Numbered from the stretch's first letter, positions 34,207 through 46,263 are shown. The stretch: DNA of 64,000 nucleotides from Sideroxydans sp. CL21 (GCF_902459525.1 NZ_LR699166.1:3484501-3548500), one strand, 5' to 3'. Numbers and translations are program-made. Notes: generated by a model from the letters alone, not told the origin.

Positions 34207-36099
34207 TCAGTCGCTCTGATCCCCGGTTTTATCCGTCGGCAACGGCTGGGGTATTTTGCCGAGCAGGTAATAATCCATCACTTTGCGCGCGATCGGGGCC
34301 GCGGTTGTGCCGCCGTGACCGCCGTTCTCTACCAACACTGCCATTGCAATGCGCGGCTTGTCGGCCGGCGCAAAAGCGATGAACCAGGCATGGTCGCGAT
34401 TGTATTCCGAGACTTTTTTCGCGTCGTATTTTTCACCCTGCTTGATGGCGATGACCTGTGCTGTACCGGTCTTGCCCGCAATCCGGTAGGTTGCGCCATA
34501 ACTCGCTACTGCTGCCGTGCCGCCGGGTTTGGTGACGGCTTCCATTGCGCTTTTCACCAGTTTGAGATTTTCCGGATCGATTTTGAGGTCGAACATCTGT
34601 TTGGGTTCGGTCATCACTGCGCCCCCGCTCGCAGGCCGCATTTCTCTGACCAGGTGCGGCTGGAAGGCCACACCGTCGTTGGCCAATATGGCCGTGGCAT
34701 AGGCCAGTTGCAGCGGAGTCACCAGATTGTAGCCTTGGCCGATCCCCGCCGAGACCGTGTCTCCCGGATACCATATCTGCTGGTAGCGCTTGGATTTCCA
34801 TTCGGGAGAAGGCAACAGTCCGGATACTTCTCCTTCCATGTCCAGTCCGGTCTTCTGACCGAAACCGAAACGCGACAGGTAGCTGTGCATATTGTCTATG
34901 CCCAGTTCGGTGGCAAGCCCGTAGTAATAGGTGTCGCAGGAAATGACGATGGATTTGAACATGTCGACCGCGCCATGCCCGCCAACCTTCCAGTCGCGGT
35001 ACTGGTGCCGACTGCCGGGCAGCATGTAATAGCCGGGGTCGTTGATGGCATGGGTGGGAGAACGTGTGCCGTAGAAAAGTCCCGCCAACGCCATGAAGGG
35101 TTTGATGGTGGAGCCTGGCGGATATTGTCCGCGCAAGGCGCGGTTGTTGAGCGGTGTATCGGGCGAATTATTCAACGCGTCCCAGGTCTCCGTGTCGATA
35201 CCGTCGATGAACAGACCGGGGTCATAGCCGGGCTTGCTGATGAAAGCCAGCACTTCGCCGTTGGTGGGATCGATTGCGACCAAGGCACCGCGGTATTCGC
35301 CGAATGCCTTCTCCGCCACCTCCTGCAGTTTCGCATCCAGCGTCAGCATCAGGTTGCTGCCGGACTGCGGTGCTGTGCGCGACAGCACGCGCACTGCGCG
35401 CCCGCCGGCATCCACTTCGACTTGCTCAAACCCGGTCTTGCCGTGCAGGTCTTTTTCGTAACTTTGTTCGATGCCGGTCTTGCCGATGTAGTCGGAACCG
35501 AGATAATTGGAAGCGACATCGTCTTCGTCCAGCTGGTCGATATCATTCTGGTTGATGCGACCGACATAGCCGATGAGGTGCGAGGTCATATCGATAAAGG
35601 GATATTCGCGGAACAATCGCGCCTTGACCTCCACGCCGGGAAAGCGGAATTGCTGAGCGGAAACACGCGCCACTTCTTCGTCGCTCAGGTGGCTGCGTAT
35701 CGGCATGGTCTCCAGCGTCTGCCGCTCGGTCAGCAGTTTCTGGAAGCGCTTGATGTCTTTGGGCGTGATCTCGACCAGCTTGGACAATTCGGCGATCAGC
35801 GCATCCATGTCGGCAACTTTATTCGGTGCGATCTCCAGCGTGTAACCGGAATAGTTCTGCGCCATCACCACGCCGTTGCGATCCAGGATCAGCCCGCGGT
35901 TGGGCACGATGGGCACAACGTAAATGCGGTTGCTGTCCGCCAGGGTGTGGAAGTAATCATGGCGGATCACTTGCAGAAAGAAGAAACGCAGCAGCAGGAT
36001 GAGCAGCATCACCACCACGAAGCCCAGACTCAACACCAGTCGCAGACGGAAATAATAGATTTCGCGCTGATGGTTCTTCAGCTCGACGTAACGATTCAT
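34207..36099 (-). CDS. mrdA: MrdA, penicillin-binding protein 2
   Basis: A 630-residue class B transpeptidase that crosslinks elongating peptidoglycan. One N-terminal membrane helix (about residues 18-42) is followed by the dimerisation domain and the transpeptidase domain. The active-site motifs are present: YPPGSTIKPFMAL (SxxK, catalytic Ser), SCDTYYYGLA (SxD/N motif) and KTGTAQV (KTG). The start overlaps the mreD stop by 4 nt. Confidence 0.95.
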   Translation of the reverse strand: MNRYVELKNHQREIYYFRLRLVLSLGFVVVMLLILLLRFFFLQVIRHDYFHTLADSNRIYVVPIVPNRGLILDRNGVVMAQNYSGYTLEIAPNKVADMDALIAELSKLVEITPKDIKRFQKLLTERQTLETMPIRSHLSDEEVARVSAQQFRFPGVEVKARLFREYPFIDMTSHLIGYVGRINQNDIDQLDEDDVASNYLGSDYIGKTGIEQSYEKDLHGKTGFEQVEVDAGGRAVRVLSRTAPQSGSNLMLTLDAKLQEVAEKAFGEYRGALVAIDPTNGEVLAFISKPGYDPGLFIDGIDTETWDALNNSPDTPLNNRALRGQYPPGSTIKPFMALAGLFYGTRSPTHAINDPGYYMLPGSRHQYRDWKVGGHGAVDMFKSIVISCDTYYYGLATELGIDNMHSYLSRFGFGQKTGLDMEGEVSGLLPSPEWKSKRYQQIWYPGDTVSAGIGQGYNLVTPLQLAYATAILANDGVAFQPHLVREMRPASGGAVMTEPKQMFDLKIDPENLKLVKSAMEAVTKPGGTAAVASYGATYRIAGKTGTAQVIAIKQGEKYDAKKVSEYNRDHAWFIAFAPADKPRIAMAVLVENGGHGGTTAAPIARKVMDYYLLGKIPQPLPTDKTGDQSD

Positions 36100-36614
36100 A
36101 GTTCGTTAGGGTCGTGACGCGGGCGGCGCAAGGCTTGCAACAACATGGTCATCGGCATCCACAACAGCGCCGATATCGGGCTGCCCAGAAAATATTCCCA
36201 CGCCACATAACCGCGCACCTGCCAATGCACGGCAGCATAGGTTGCGTAACTCAGCAACAGCAACGGAAACACGTGCAGGGATTGCTGGCGCAGGTCGAAC
36301 ATCTGTACGCGGCGATGCAGCACGATGCCGCCGAAAGCCAGCACCGTGTACGCCAGCGCATGCTGGCCAAACAGGCTCGCATCCGCGACATCGGCGAAAA
36401 TCCCGACCAGCCAGGCGATGCCGATGCCAATGCGATGCGGCTTGTGCGTGCACCAGTACAGCAATACCAGGGCCACGAAGTCGGGACGCAACGCCAGTGC
36501 CCAGCCGTACCAGGGCAACCAGTTGAGCATCACCGCCACGAACAGGCTGAATACGATGAAACTCGTACTCGCGGGCAGCAGGAATTCCTGGTCTTTGGGG
36601 AGGTTGGATATCAC
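36096..36614 (-). CDS. mreD: MreD, rod-shape membrane protein
   Basis: A 172-residue inner-membrane protein with five to six helices. Segments such as LNWLPWYGWALALRPDFVAL, GIGIAWLVGIFADVADASLF and GQHALAYTVLAFGGIVLHRR match MreD. It links MreC/MreB to the PBP2-RodA synthase. It overlaps mreC upstream and mrdA downstream by 4 nt each. Confidence 0.92.
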   Translation of the reverse strand: MISNLPKDQEFLLPASTSFIVFSLFVAVMLNWLPWYGWALALRPDFVALVLLYWCTHKPHRIGIGIAWLVGIFADVADASLFGQHALAYTVLAFGGIVLHRRVQMFDLRQQSLHVFPLLLLSYATYAAVHWQVRGYVAWEYFLGSPISALLWMPMTMLLQALRRPRHDPNEL

Positions 36615-37528
36615 TGCTTCCTCCGCTTGAGTCGCTTGTTCAGGCGATCAGACTCGGCACTCGTTTCCGATGTGGCCGGATGTTCCGGCAATTTCGGCAG
36701 GCCGGAAACGATGAGCAAAGCGCGATGCCGATCAACTCCGGCCAACGGTGCACAGATGATGCGCGCGAACGGGTAGGCCGGATCCCGCTCGATCTTGAGC
36801 ACTTTCGCCACCGGCAAATTGGGCGGGTAGGTGCCGTCGATGCCGGAAGTCACCAGTACGTCGCCCTCCACGACATCCGAACTGACCGGCATGTAGCGCA
36901 GCGACATTTCGCTGATATCGCCCGATCCGAATATCACCGCGCGCAATCCGTTGCGCAATATTTGTATGGGCACTGCGTGATCCTTGTCGGTGACCAGCGT
37001 GACTTCGGAGAGCCAGGGGTAAACGCGGGTCACCTGGCCCACCACTCCCATGTCGTCCATTACCACCTGCCCGGGCAATACATTGGCCTGCGACCCTTTA
37101 TCCACAAACAGTTTGCGCTTGAAAATGTCGCGCTCGACGTAGGCGATTTCCGCCATCTGCATCGGATAGTCGACCCGCTGTTTGAGTTCCAGCAAGTTGC
37201 GCAACTGGGTATCTTCGGCCCGGATCGCATTCAGCTGCGCCAGCTGTGCCGCATCCGCATCGTGCTGCTGGCGCAGTTTCGCGTTCTCCGTCTGCAGTTG
37301 ATTTTGCATCTCGAAATAAACGGCAATCTGCCCCATGGCCTCGCCGGGCAGTGCGGTCAGGCGCTGAAACGGATAGATCACGACAGCAAGGACCTTGCGG
37401 GCGGATTCCAGATACTGGTAACGGGCATCTACAAATAGCAGCAACAGCGAGAGCAGGCAAAAAAAGACAAGGCGAGCGGCCGGGCTGGGGCCGCGATTAA
37501 AGAACCGTAGGGTGCGAGTGTCGTCCAA
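36611..37528 (-). CDS. mreC: MreC, rod-shape-determining protein
   Basis: A 305-residue bitopic membrane protein. A membrane helix (RLVFFCLLSLLLLFVDARYQ) is followed by a coiled coil (about residues 70-110) and the beta-rich periplasmic domain (VERDIFKRKLFVDKGSQANV, VMDDMGVVGQVTRVYPWLSE). The C-terminal tail is basic and cytosolic-like in composition. MreC binds and activates PBP2. Separated from mreB by 15 nt. Confidence 0.94.
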   Translation of the reverse strand: MDDTRTLRFFNRGPSPAARLVFFCLLSLLLLFVDARYQYLESARKVLAVVIYPFQRLTALPGEAMGQIAVYFEMQNQLQTENAKLRQQHDADAAQLAQLNAIRAEDTQLRNLLELKQRVDYPMQMAEIAYVERDIFKRKLFVDKGSQANVLPGQVVMDDMGVVGQVTRVYPWLSEVTLVTDKDHAVPIQILRNGLRAVIFGSGDISEMSLRYMPVSSDVVEGDVLVTSGIDGTYPPNLPVAKVLKIERDPAYPFARIICAPLAGVDRHRALLIVSGLPKLPEHPATSETSAESDRLNKRLKRRKQ

Positions 37529-37543
37529 GTTACTGCCGTACGA

Positions 37544-38684
<1,141 letters not shown>

Positions 38685-38972
38685 ATGTCCCTAAGTTTAG
38701 CCGATGTCGAAAAAGTCGCCCGCCTTGCCCGGCTGGCGATGACCGACCCAGAACTCCAAGCCGCCCGGGATCAACTGAATAACATCTTCGGCCTGATTGC
38801 CGAAATGCAGGCAGTCGATACCTCGGGCATAGAACCCATGTCCCACGCCCAGGACTTGGCGCAACGCCTGCGCGACGACAAAGTCACCGAAGCCAATCAG
38901 CGCGAGGCTTTTCAAGCCATTGCCCCACAGGTGGAAAACGGCCTGTACCTGGTTCCGCAGGTCATCGAGTAA
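38685..38972 (+). CDS. gatC: GatC, Asp/Glu-tRNA amidotransferase subunit C
   Basis: A 95-residue subunit that stabilises GatA-GatB. Signatures: [40 protein letters not shown], and [20 protein letters not shown]. The complex amidates Glu-tRNA(Gln) and Asp-tRNA(Asn). It starts the gatC-gatA-DUF3050-gatB operon, 6 nt before gatA. Confidence 0.95.
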   Translation: MSLSLADVEKVARLARLAMTDPELQAARDQLNNIFGLIAEMQAVDTSGIEPMSHAQDLAQRLRDDKVTEANQREAFQAIAPQVENGLYLVPQVIE

Positions 38973-38978
38973 ACCGCC

Positions 38979-40430
38979 ATGATCAATTCCAGCCTCACAC
39001 AACTGGGCGCGGCCCTGCGCGCCAAAAAGATCTCCAGCGTCGAGCTGACCCAAAGCTACCTCGATCGTATCGCCAAAATGAATCCGGAACTCAACGCCTA
39101 CATCACGCTGAATCCGGAAATTTCGCTGGCCCAGGCGCGTGCAGCCGATGCCCGTCTCGCTGCCGGCAAGGCCGATCCGCTGACCGGTATCCCTGTTGCA
39201 CAGAAGGATATCTTCTGCGCCAAGGGCTGGTTGACCACCTGCGGCTCGAAGATGCTGCACAACTTCGTTTCACCCTACGATGCGCATGTCATTGCGCAAT
39301 TCAACAACGCCGGAGCGGTGAACCTCGGCAAGACCAACATGGACGAGTTCGCCATGGGCTCATCGAACGAAACTTCGCATTACGGTACTGTAAAAAACCC
39401 GTGGGACATGTCGCGCGTGCCCGGCGGCTCCTCGGGCGGGACGGCAGCCGCGGTAGCTGCACGTTTGTGTGCGGCAGCGACCGGCACCGACACCGGGGGC
39501 TCCATCCGCCAGCCGGCTGCGCTATGCGGCATTTCCGGCTTGAAGCCCACTTACGGCGTGGTGTCGCGCTACGGCATGATCGCCTTTGCCTCCAGCCTCG
39601 ATCAGGCCGGTCCTATGGGGCGCAGCGCGGAAGACCTCGCGCTTTTGCTCAACACCATGGCCGGATTCGACGAACGTGACTCCACTTCGCTGCAACGCGA
39701 AAAGGAAGACTACGCCCGCGACTTGAACAAGCCGTTGAACGGCCTGCGCATCGGGCTGCCGAAGGAGTTCTTCGCGGAAGGCCTGAGCGACGACGTGGCA
39801 AAGGCCGTCGAAGCCGCCATCGCCGAATACAGGAAACTGGGCGCGGTCATCGTCGATATCAGCCTGCCAAATACCAGACTTTCCATCCCGGTGTATTACG
39901 TGCTGGCTCCGGCCGAGGCGTCGAGCAACCTGTCGCGCTTCGACGGCGTGCGCTACGGCTACCGTGCACCGGAATACGGCGACCTCGGCGACATGTACGA
40001 GAAGAGCCGTGCACAGGGCTTCGGAGCAGAAGTGAAGCGTCGCATCATGATCGGCACCTACGTACTGAGCCACGGCTATTACGACGCCTATTACCTGCAA
40101 GCCCAGAAGATTCGCCGCCTGATCGCGCAGGACTTCACCGATGCCTACAAGCAGTGCGACGTGATCATGGGGCCGACCTCGCCCTCCACCGCATTCAAGC
40201 TGGGCGAGAAGGGCGACGATCCGGTGCAGATGTATTTGTCCGACATCTACACCATCGCCGTGAACCTGGCCGGGCTGCCCGGCATGTCCATTCCCTGCGG
40301 TTTTGGCGCGAACGACATGCCGGTGGGCCTGCAGATCATCGGCAACTATTTCGACGAAGCGCGCATGCTGAACGTGGCACACCAGTATCAACTGGCGACC
40401 GACTGGCACGGCCGCGCGCCGCAACTTTGA
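38979..40430 (+). CDS. gatA: GatA, glutamine amidase subunit of the tRNA amidotransferase
   Basis: A 483-residue amidase-signature enzyme that releases ammonia from glutamine. The Ser-cisSer-Lys triad is visible: [13 protein letters not shown] (Lys), [14 protein letters not shown] (cis-Ser) and [16 protein letters not shown] (nucleophile Ser). Length and start fit the family. Confidence 0.97.
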   Translation: MINSSLTQLGAALRAKKISSVELTQSYLDRIAKMNPELNAYITLNPEISLAQARAADARLAAGKADPLTGIPVAQKDIFCAKGWLTTCGSKMLHNFVSPYDAHVIAQFNNAGAVNLGKTNMDEFAMGSSNETSHYGTVKNPWDMSRVPGGSSGGTAAAVAARLCAAATGTDTGGSIRQPAALCGISGLKPTYGVVSRYGMIAFASSLDQAGPMGRSAEDLALLLNTMAGFDERDSTSLQREKEDYARDLNKPLNGLRIGLPKEFFAEGLSDDVAKAVEAAIAEYRKLGAVIVDISLPNTRLSIPVYYVLAPAEASSNLSRFDGVRYGYRAPEYGDLGDMYEKSRAQGFGAEVKRRIMIGTYVLSHGYYDAYYLQAQKIRRLIAQDFTDAYKQCDVIMGPTSPSTAFKLGEKGDDPVQMYLSDIYTIAVNLAGLPGMSIPCGFGANDMPVGLQIIGNYFDEARMLNVAHQYQLATDWHGRAPQL

Positions 40431-40438
40431 GGCAATTC

Positions 40439-41239
40439 ATGAAAATCACGAGATTCACCGGTGTGCCCGCACTCAAGAGACAGCTCGACCGCCATCCCGT
40501 CTACGGCGCGGTGCGCAACATCGACGATCTGCGCCGCTTCATGGAACACCATGTCTATTCGGTATGGGATTTCATGTCGCTGCTCAAATACCTGCAACGC
40601 GACTTGGCGCCGGCCACCATGCCGTGGATACCGACCGGCGATGCCACTGTCACCTCGGTACAGCGCTTCATCAACGAGATCGTGCTCGGCGAAGAGACCG
40701 ACGACGGCTTGCCGGATGCGAAGGGAAACCCGACTTTCATCAGCCATTTTGACCTGTACATCGGCGCGATGGAAGAAGTGGGTGCTGACACTGCCCCGGT
40801 GAAAGCCTTCATCAGGTCGGTGCAGAGGAACGGCATCGAGAAGGCGCTGAAGATCGCAAAGATTCCCGAACCGTCGCGCCGGTTCATGCAGACGACGTTC
40901 GGTTTCATTGGCAGCGGCAAGACACATATCGTGGCTGCGGCGTTCGCGCTCGGCCGCGAACAGGTGATCCCCGGCATGTTCCGCGCCTTGCTGGCCGACA
41001 TGAACATCGGCAAGAGAAAGGCGCCCCTGTTCCATTACTACCTCGAGCGCCACATCCACCTCGACGACGAGCTCCACGGTCCGCTGTCGCTCAAATTGCT
41101 GGGACATCTGTGCAGCGGCAGCGATACGAAATTGCGCGCTGCATCGAAGGCGGGCCGTGAAGCCATCGAAGCGCGTATCGCGCTGTGGGACGGCGTGCGC
41201 GCCGCTCTGCCCTCCTCCTCGAAAATACGGAGCAAATAA
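40439..41239 (+). CDS. DUF3050 protein, heme-oxygenase-like fold
   Basis: A 266-residue soluble protein. The N-terminal [20 protein letters not shown] is characteristic of DUF3050. Further His/Glu/Asp motifs ([32 protein letters not shown]) are spaced as in heme-oxygenase-like diiron enzymes, so a metal-dependent oxidase is possible but unproven. The ATG at 40439 is 8 nt after gatA; the stop TAA overlaps the gatB ATG by 1 nt (TAATG), so translation of gatB is probably coupled to it. Confidence 0.8.
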   Translation: MKITRFTGVPALKRQLDRHPVYGAVRNIDDLRRFMEHHVYSVWDFMSLLKYLQRDLAPATMPWIPTGDATVTSVQRFINEIVLGEETDDGLPDAKGNPTFISHFDLYIGAMEEVGADTAPVKAFIRSVQRNGIEKALKIAKIPEPSRRFMQTTFGFIGSGKTHIVAAAFALGREQVIPGMFRALLADMNIGKRKAPLFHYYLERHIHLDDELHGPLSLKLLGHLCSGSDTKLRAASKAGREAIEARIALWDGVRAALPSSSKIRSK

Positions 41240-42732
41240 TGCAGTGGGAAATCGTCATCGGACTGGAAGTACATACCCAGCTCTCCACCAACACCAAGAT
41301 ATTCTCCGGTGCTTCGACCGCATTTGGCGCCGAACCCAACACGCAAGCCGATGCGGTGAGCATCGCGCTGCCCGGTGTATTGCCGGTGCTGAACAAGGGC
41401 GCAGTCGAGCGGGCGATCAAGTTCGGCCTGGCCACCGGCGCGCGCATCGCTCAACGCTCGGTGTTCGCACGCAAGAATTATTTCTACCCCGACCTGCCCA
41501 AGGGCTACCAGATCAGCCAGTTCGATCTGCCGGTAGTCGGACAAGGCGCATTGACCATTCAGGTCGAACCTCTATCCGGTAACGCAAAACCCTATGAAAA
41601 AACGGTGCGCATCACCCGCGCCCACCTGGAAGAAGATGCTGGCAAATCGGTACACGGCAATTCGCAAGGCGTAACAGGTATCGACCTGAACCGCGCCGGC
41701 ACCCCGCTGCTGGAAATCGTGTCCGAACCGGACATGTGCTCCGCCGCCGAAGCGGTCGCCTACGCCAAAGCACTGCATACGCTGGTACGGTGGATCGGCA
41801 TCTGCGACGGCAATATGCAGGAGGGTTCGTTCCGCTGCGACGTGAACGTGTCGGTGCGCCGCCCCGGCGAACCGCTGGGCACACGCCGCGAGATCAAGAA
41901 CCTGAACTCGTTCAAGTTCATGCAGCAGGCCATCGACTATGAAGTGCAGTGGCAGATCGACACCATCGAGAACGGCGGCAAGATCCACCAAGCCACCATC
42001 CTGTTCAACCCGGATACAGGCGAGACCCGTGCAATGCGCAGCAAGGAAGATGCACACGATTATCGCTATTTCCCCGATCCCGACCTGTTGCCGCTGGAAA
42101 TATCAACCGAATGGATTGAGCAAGTGCGTGGCACCTTGCCGGAGTTGCCGCAGGCCAAGCAGGCTCGCTATGTGAGCGAACTCGGTCTGTCGGCTTATGA
42201 CGCCAGCATCCTCACCGCGTCGCGTGAGATAGCCGACTACTTCGAGGCGGCACTGAGCGTCAGCCCAGCACAGGCCAAGTTGCTCGCAAATTGGATTCAG
42301 GGCGAGATTTCCGCGCGGCTCAACCGCGAGGATAAGAACATCGCCGACGCACCGATTGCGCCTATGCAATTAGCCGTTTTGATTGGCCGAATCGTCGATG
42401 GAACGATTTCAAATAGCGCCGCCAAACAGATATTCGATCACCTCTGGACACCCAAGGATGCTGAGCTAGTCATAGGTGATTCGCTTGAAGATGTAACCAA
42501 AGGGATCAATACACTCATCGAGACCAAGGGGCTCAAGCAGGTATCCGACAGCGGCGCAATCGAAGCGCTGGTGGACGAGATCATTGCAGCCAATGCGGAC
42601 AAGGTCGCGGAATACCGCAGCGGCAAAGACAAACTGTTCGGTTTCTTCGTCGGCCTCGCCATGAAGGCAAGCAAGGGTAAAGCCAATCCCGCCCAGCTGA
42701 ACGACATCCTGAAAAAGAAACTGGCGGGCTAA
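41239..42732 (+). CDS. gatB: GatB, Asp/Glu-tRNA amidotransferase subunit B
   Basis: A 497-residue subunit that phosphorylates and amidates the mischarged tRNA. It starts [20 protein letters not shown], carries the kinase-like cradle ([38 protein letters not shown]) and ends with the YqeY-like tail domain ([20 protein letters not shown]). Translation start overlaps the DUF3050 stop. Confidence 0.96.
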   Translation: MQWEIVIGLEVHTQLSTNTKIFSGASTAFGAEPNTQADAVSIALPGVLPVLNKGAVERAIKFGLATGARIAQRSVFARKNYFYPDLPKGYQISQFDLPVVGQGALTIQVEPLSGNAKPYEKTVRITRAHLEEDAGKSVHGNSQGVTGIDLNRAGTPLLEIVSEPDMCSAAEAVAYAKALHTLVRWIGICDGNMQEGSFRCDVNVSVRRPGEPLGTRREIKNLNSFKFMQQAIDYEVQWQIDTIENGGKIHQATILFNPDTGETRAMRSKEDAHDYRYFPDPDLLPLEISTEWIEQVRGTLPELPQAKQARYVSELGLSAYDASILTASREIADYFEAALSVSPAQAKLLANWIQGEISARLNREDKNIADAPIAPMQLAVLIGRIVDGTISNSAAKQIFDHLWTPKDAELVIGDSLEDVTKGINTLIETKGLKQVSDSGAIEALVDEIIAANADKVAEYRSGKDKLFGFFVGLAMKASKGKANPAQLNDILKKKLAG

Positions 42733-42752
42733 GCGCCCGCCAGTTTTTCATT
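42721..42752 (+). terminator. Intrinsic terminator of the gat operon
   Basis: CTGGCGGGC and GCCCGCCAG form a 9-bp perfect stem around TAAGC, followed by TTTTT. The gatB stop codon lies in the loop. Confidence 0.85.
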
Positions 42753-42843
42753 ACTCCATAAACGACCCGTCACATCAGCAAAAGATCATCTATAACTCTT
42801 TCATGCCGACTCCATGTTTTTCCTGGAGCCGGACACGAATGGT

Positions 42844-43482
42844 TTATTTCAACTTCGACCAGACTCGTTTCTTGACGAAATAGAGCAAGGTCGTCAGTAC
42901 AACCAGGTACACCATTACATAATATCCAAGGCGAATCCGCTCATCTGCATGAGGATCGGATGCCCATGACAAAAAGGATACGATGTCATGTGCTGTGTCT
43001 TGTATTTTTGCCTGCTGATCCTGCGGTGCGGTACTGACCCCGAGAATATCCGGCATCTTGGTGGGAGGATAATAGTGGTTCCCGGTCACACCGTCGGGGC
43101 CAACGTAATAGCCCAACAGATAGGAGTACACATAGCTAGCTCCACCTTCTCTTGCTTTGGCCATCAAACTCAGATCCGGCGGGGCTATGCCGAAAGCCTG
43201 GGCAGCATCGGCCGCAGGCATCTGGGATAACAAGGCAGAAGACATGGGTTGATCACCGCGCCAGGCATCCACCTTTTTCGCATCGATTCCCGCGACAACC
43301 AAGTCTCTATAAGTAATGTACTTCAGGCTGTGGCAGGAATGGCAGTTAGTCATTAAAGCATCCACTCCGCGCTCCAGCGTCTGCACATCGTGACTGACTT
43401 TAACTGTTTTCAGTTCCACTTCCGAAGCCAGCGCCGACGTAGCGATAAGGCATGAAGCCAAAATTGTCATGAGCTTTTTCAC
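42844..43482 (-). CDS. petC: Cytochrome c1 of the bc1 complex
   Basis: A 212-residue c-type cytochrome, somewhat shorter than usual. A signal peptide (to about residue 19) is followed by the heme site CHSCH and the axial Met region (PPTKMPDILG); a C-terminal helix anchors it. It accepts electrons from the Rieske protein in the periplasm. Its start overlaps the petB stop by 4 nt. Confidence 0.93.
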   Translation of the reverse strand: MKKLMTILASCLIATSALASEVELKTVKVSHDVQTLERGVDALMTNCHSCHSLKYITYRDLVVAGIDAKKVDAWRGDQPMSSALLSQMPAADAAQAFGIAPPDLSLMAKAREGGASYVYSYLLGYYVGPDGVTGNHYYPPTKMPDILGVSTAPQDQQAKIQDTAHDIVSFLSWASDPHADERIRLGYYVMVYLVVLTTLLYFVKKRVWSKLK

Positions 43483-44717
43483 AGCTTTCCTCCTTTTTTA
43501 CTTATCTCATGTTTTTCGCTCTCAATAAGGGCCATCACCTCCGGGGATAGACCACGCTTGATCAGCCAGCGTTCTTCTACTTTGGACAAGAACGGGACGA
43601 GAAGGAAAGAACCAAAATAGCATAGTGTTGCAATTTGGCCGATCAGGATCGATTGATTTGTTGGCGGATAGTAACCAACGAATCCCAACACCAGCATGTC
43701 CGCAATGAACAGGTAGAACTGCACCTTGTATATTGGACGATTCCTCGCACCACCGGGTATGCGCGAGCGGTCCAGATAGGGCATGAAGGCAAATATGATC
43801 ACCGACAGGCCCATTGCGACTACACCGCCTACCATATTCGGCACCGAGCGCAATATCGCGTAGAACGGCAGGAAATACCATTCCGGAACGATGTGGTTCG
43901 GGGTCATCATGGGGTTTGCAGGAATGTTATTGGCGGGTTCGATCAAACTGTCGGGGATGAAGAACACAAACACGCTATACAACATCAGGAACAGGCCCAG
44001 CCCATACAGATCCTTGATCGTGAAGTAAGGATGGAACGGGATGTTGTCATGGTCGGCCAGATCGATACCGCTCGGGTTGCTGCTCTTTACCGTGTGCAAT
44101 GCCACCAGATGCACTATTACCGCCCCGATGATGATGAACGGGAACAGATAGTGCAACGAGAAAAAGCGCGACAGTGTGGCGTCACCTACGGTGAAATCGC
44201 CTCGCAGCCAGATGACAACCTGATCACCGAAAAATGGCGTTGCCCGGAACAGGTTGGTGATGACCGTCGCACCCCAGAATGACATTTGACCCCAAGGCAG
44301 CAGATAGCCCATGAAGGCGGTTGCCATCAGCAACAGCAACAGTCCTTGTCCAGTCCACCACAGCAGTTCGCGCGGTGCACGATAGGAACCGTAATACAGC
44401 GTACGTGCCATATGAACGAAGATCACAAAGAAGAACGCAGACGCGCCCATTGCATGCATATAACGCAACAACCAGCCGTAATTCACATCACGCATGATGT
44501 GCTGGATGGAATCGAACGAAAGAGAAACATCCGCCTTGTAATGCATCGCCAGGAATATTCCGGTTACAACCTGCAGTACCAGTACAAATCCGGCGAGGAA
44601 GCCGAAGTTCCACCAGTAACTGAGATTGCGCGGAGTGGGATAACCTGTCAGGTCATGTTCGATAAAGCTGGTGAGCGGGAAGCGCTGGTCTATCCAATTG
44701 ATAACTTTTGTTTTCAT
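43479..44717 (-). CDS. petB: Cytochrome b of the bc1 complex
   Basis: A 412-residue polytopic protein with eight helices. The paired heme-ligating His residues lie in LRYMHAMGASAFFFVIFVHM and FSLHYLFPFIIIGAVIVHLV; the Qo-site PEW motif is NHIVPEWYFLPFYA. It oxidises quinol and reduces quinone across the membrane. 12 nt after petA. Confidence 0.95.
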   Translation of the reverse strand: MKTKVINWIDQRFPLTSFIEHDLTGYPTPRNLSYWWNFGFLAGFVLVLQVVTGIFLAMHYKADVSLSFDSIQHIMRDVNYGWLLRYMHAMGASAFFFVIFVHMARTLYYGSYRAPRELLWWTGQGLLLLLMATAFMGYLLPWGQMSFWGATVITNLFRATPFFGDQVVIWLRGDFTVGDATLSRFFSLHYLFPFIIIGAVIVHLVALHTVKSSNPSGIDLADHDNIPFHPYFTIKDLYGLGLFLMLYSVFVFFIPDSLIEPANNIPANPMMTPNHIVPEWYFLPFYAILRSVPNMVGGVVAMGLSVIIFAFMPYLDRSRIPGGARNRPIYKVQFYLFIADMLVLGFVGYYPPTNQSILIGQIATLCYFGSFLLVPFLSKVEERWLIKRGLSPEVMALIESEKHEISKKGGKL

Positions 44718-44729
44718 GGGGTGGCCTCC

Positions 44730-45248
44730 TTAAGCAACTTTGCCGATAACGATCTTGTTTTCCGACACAAAGTGATATGGCGGAACTTCAAGGTTTTTCG
44801 GTGCCGGACCGCGCGTTACGCGGCCACTATCGTCATATTGGCTACCGTGGCAGTGACATGTCCAACCCGGCCCTTCCTTGTTCGGCACGCATCCCATATG
44901 GGTACAAACTCCAACAACGACCAGCCATTCTGGATTCTTTACACGCTGGCTATCCGGTTCCGGGTCAAATCCCCCATTACTGGCTTGAGCCTCTTTGATC
45001 TCGTCCGGGGTACGGCGCAGTATAAATACCGGCTTGCCCTGCCAGGCAACCGTGCGCAGGCCGCCCGGCGGAATGCCGGTCAGGTCGACCTCGGTCTCGG
45101 CTTTTGCCAGCACATCGGAACTTGGGTTCATGCTTGCCACGAAGGGTACGCAGGTTGCCGCCACGCCTGCACCGCCAACTACGGAAGTCAACTTGACCAG
45201 AAAATCCCGGCGGTCACTGTTGCTTAAAGCCTCATTCTCCATCTTCAC
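44730..45248 (-). CDS. petA: Rieske iron-sulfur protein of the bc1 complex
   Basis: A 172-residue subunit. A Tat-type signal/anchor ([20 protein letters not shown]) precedes the soluble domain with both cluster motifs, CTHMGC and CHCHGS. AAGGAG lies before the start. First gene of the petABC operon. Confidence 0.95.
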   Translation of the reverse strand: MKMENEALSNSDRRDFLVKLTSVVGGAGVAATCVPFVASMNPSSDVLAKAETEVDLTGIPPGGLRTVAWQGKPVFILRRTPDEIKEAQASNGGFDPEPDSQRVKNPEWLVVVGVCTHMGCVPNKEGPGWTCHCHGSQYDDSGRVTRGPAPKNLEVPPYHFVSENKIVIGKVA

Positions 45249-45418
45249 GCTCCTTGATATTGTTGCAGTTTGTCAAAATCTCGTGAATTCTACGCGCGCA
45301 TCTTGTTACTTGCAATTAACAAAACACGGGTTAAGCCTGTCTAGAAGGGTTATGCAGCAGCACGAAAGAAGTAATCCGCAAGCATCACGGCATAGCTTGC
45401 TGGTGTTACCAAAAGAGG

Positions 45419-46249
45419 CTATTGATTGCCTCGTGATTTATGTGGTGCTTTGCTGAATACCGGATCGTAGATCCAGTTAGGCAATCTTTTCAGCAGCCAG
45501 CCTGTCAATCCCATCTGCCAGGGTACAACGGCGAAAGATGCACCCCGCTCGATGACACGCGCCATGCGGCGGGCGGCTTCATCGGCTTCCAGGATGAACG
45601 GCATGGGGTAAGTATTGATGTCGGTCATTGGTGTCTTGATATAACCCGGGCAGATCGTCACGACTTTTACGCCGCTACCGTACAGTTCGACGCGCAGACT
45701 TTCAAGGTAAGAAATCGCCGCTGCTTTGGATGCCGAGTAAGCGCCTGCACCGGGCAGGCCGCGAAAGCCTGCAACGCTGGCAATACCGACCAATGTGCCT
45801 TGCTTTGCCTCGCGCATTGCGGCATGAAAAGGCTGGAACGTCTTTACCATACCCAACACGTTTATATCCATAATGTTCTGGAACACCTCTTCGTCCTCGG
45901 CATATTCGGTGAGTGTGCCCCTGCTCACTCCCGCATTGGCGATAACAATGTCAGGGACGCCAACGCGCGACATGAAATCGGTTGCCGCCGCCAGAATGGC
46001 AGGCGCGTCACGCACATCCAGCGTGTAGCAATACGCTTTGCCGGGAAACTCTGTAGCGAGGTTTTGCAGGAGATCGCCGCGACGGGCGAAAGCGGCGACG
46101 GTTGCGCCGCGTTCAAGATAATGGTGCGCCAAAGCCAAGCCGATGCCGCTCGACGCGCCTGAGATAACCAGGGATTTTGGATTGGGGATCTGGGATTTGG
46201 CCAAATCAGCAATTCCACTTCCCTTCCGCCCCAAAATCCCGGCCCCCAA
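45419..46249 (-). CDS. Short-chain dehydrogenase with an altered N-terminus
   Basis: A 276-codon frame for an SDR oxidoreductase: cofactor motif VISGASSGIGLALAHHY, NAG motif IVIANAGVSRG, active site Ser (GIASVAGF) and YSASKAAA (Tyr, Lys). No ATG exists before the Rossmann fold. The first 26 codons are a GGGATTTGGG-like low-complexity stretch linking to dsbA, and only TTG starts (46249 or nearer) are available. The start may have been disrupted by repeat growth, or translation begins at a TTG such as the one before GCCAAATC. Confidence 0.75.
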   Translation of the reverse strand: MGAGILGRKGSGIADLAKSQIPNPKSLVISGASSGIGLALAHHYLERGATVAAFARRGDLLQNLATEFPGKAYCYTLDVRDAPAILAAATDFMSRVGVPDIVIANAGVSRGTLTEYAEDEEVFQNIMDINVLGMVKTFQPFHAAMREAKQGTLVGIASVAGFRGLPGAGAYSASKAAAISYLESLRVELYGSGVKVVTICPGYIKTPMTDINTYPMPFILEADEAARRMARVIERGASFAVVPWQMGLTGWLLKRLPNWIYDPVFSKAPHKSRGNQ

Positions 46250-46263
46250 TTCCCAGATCCTGA

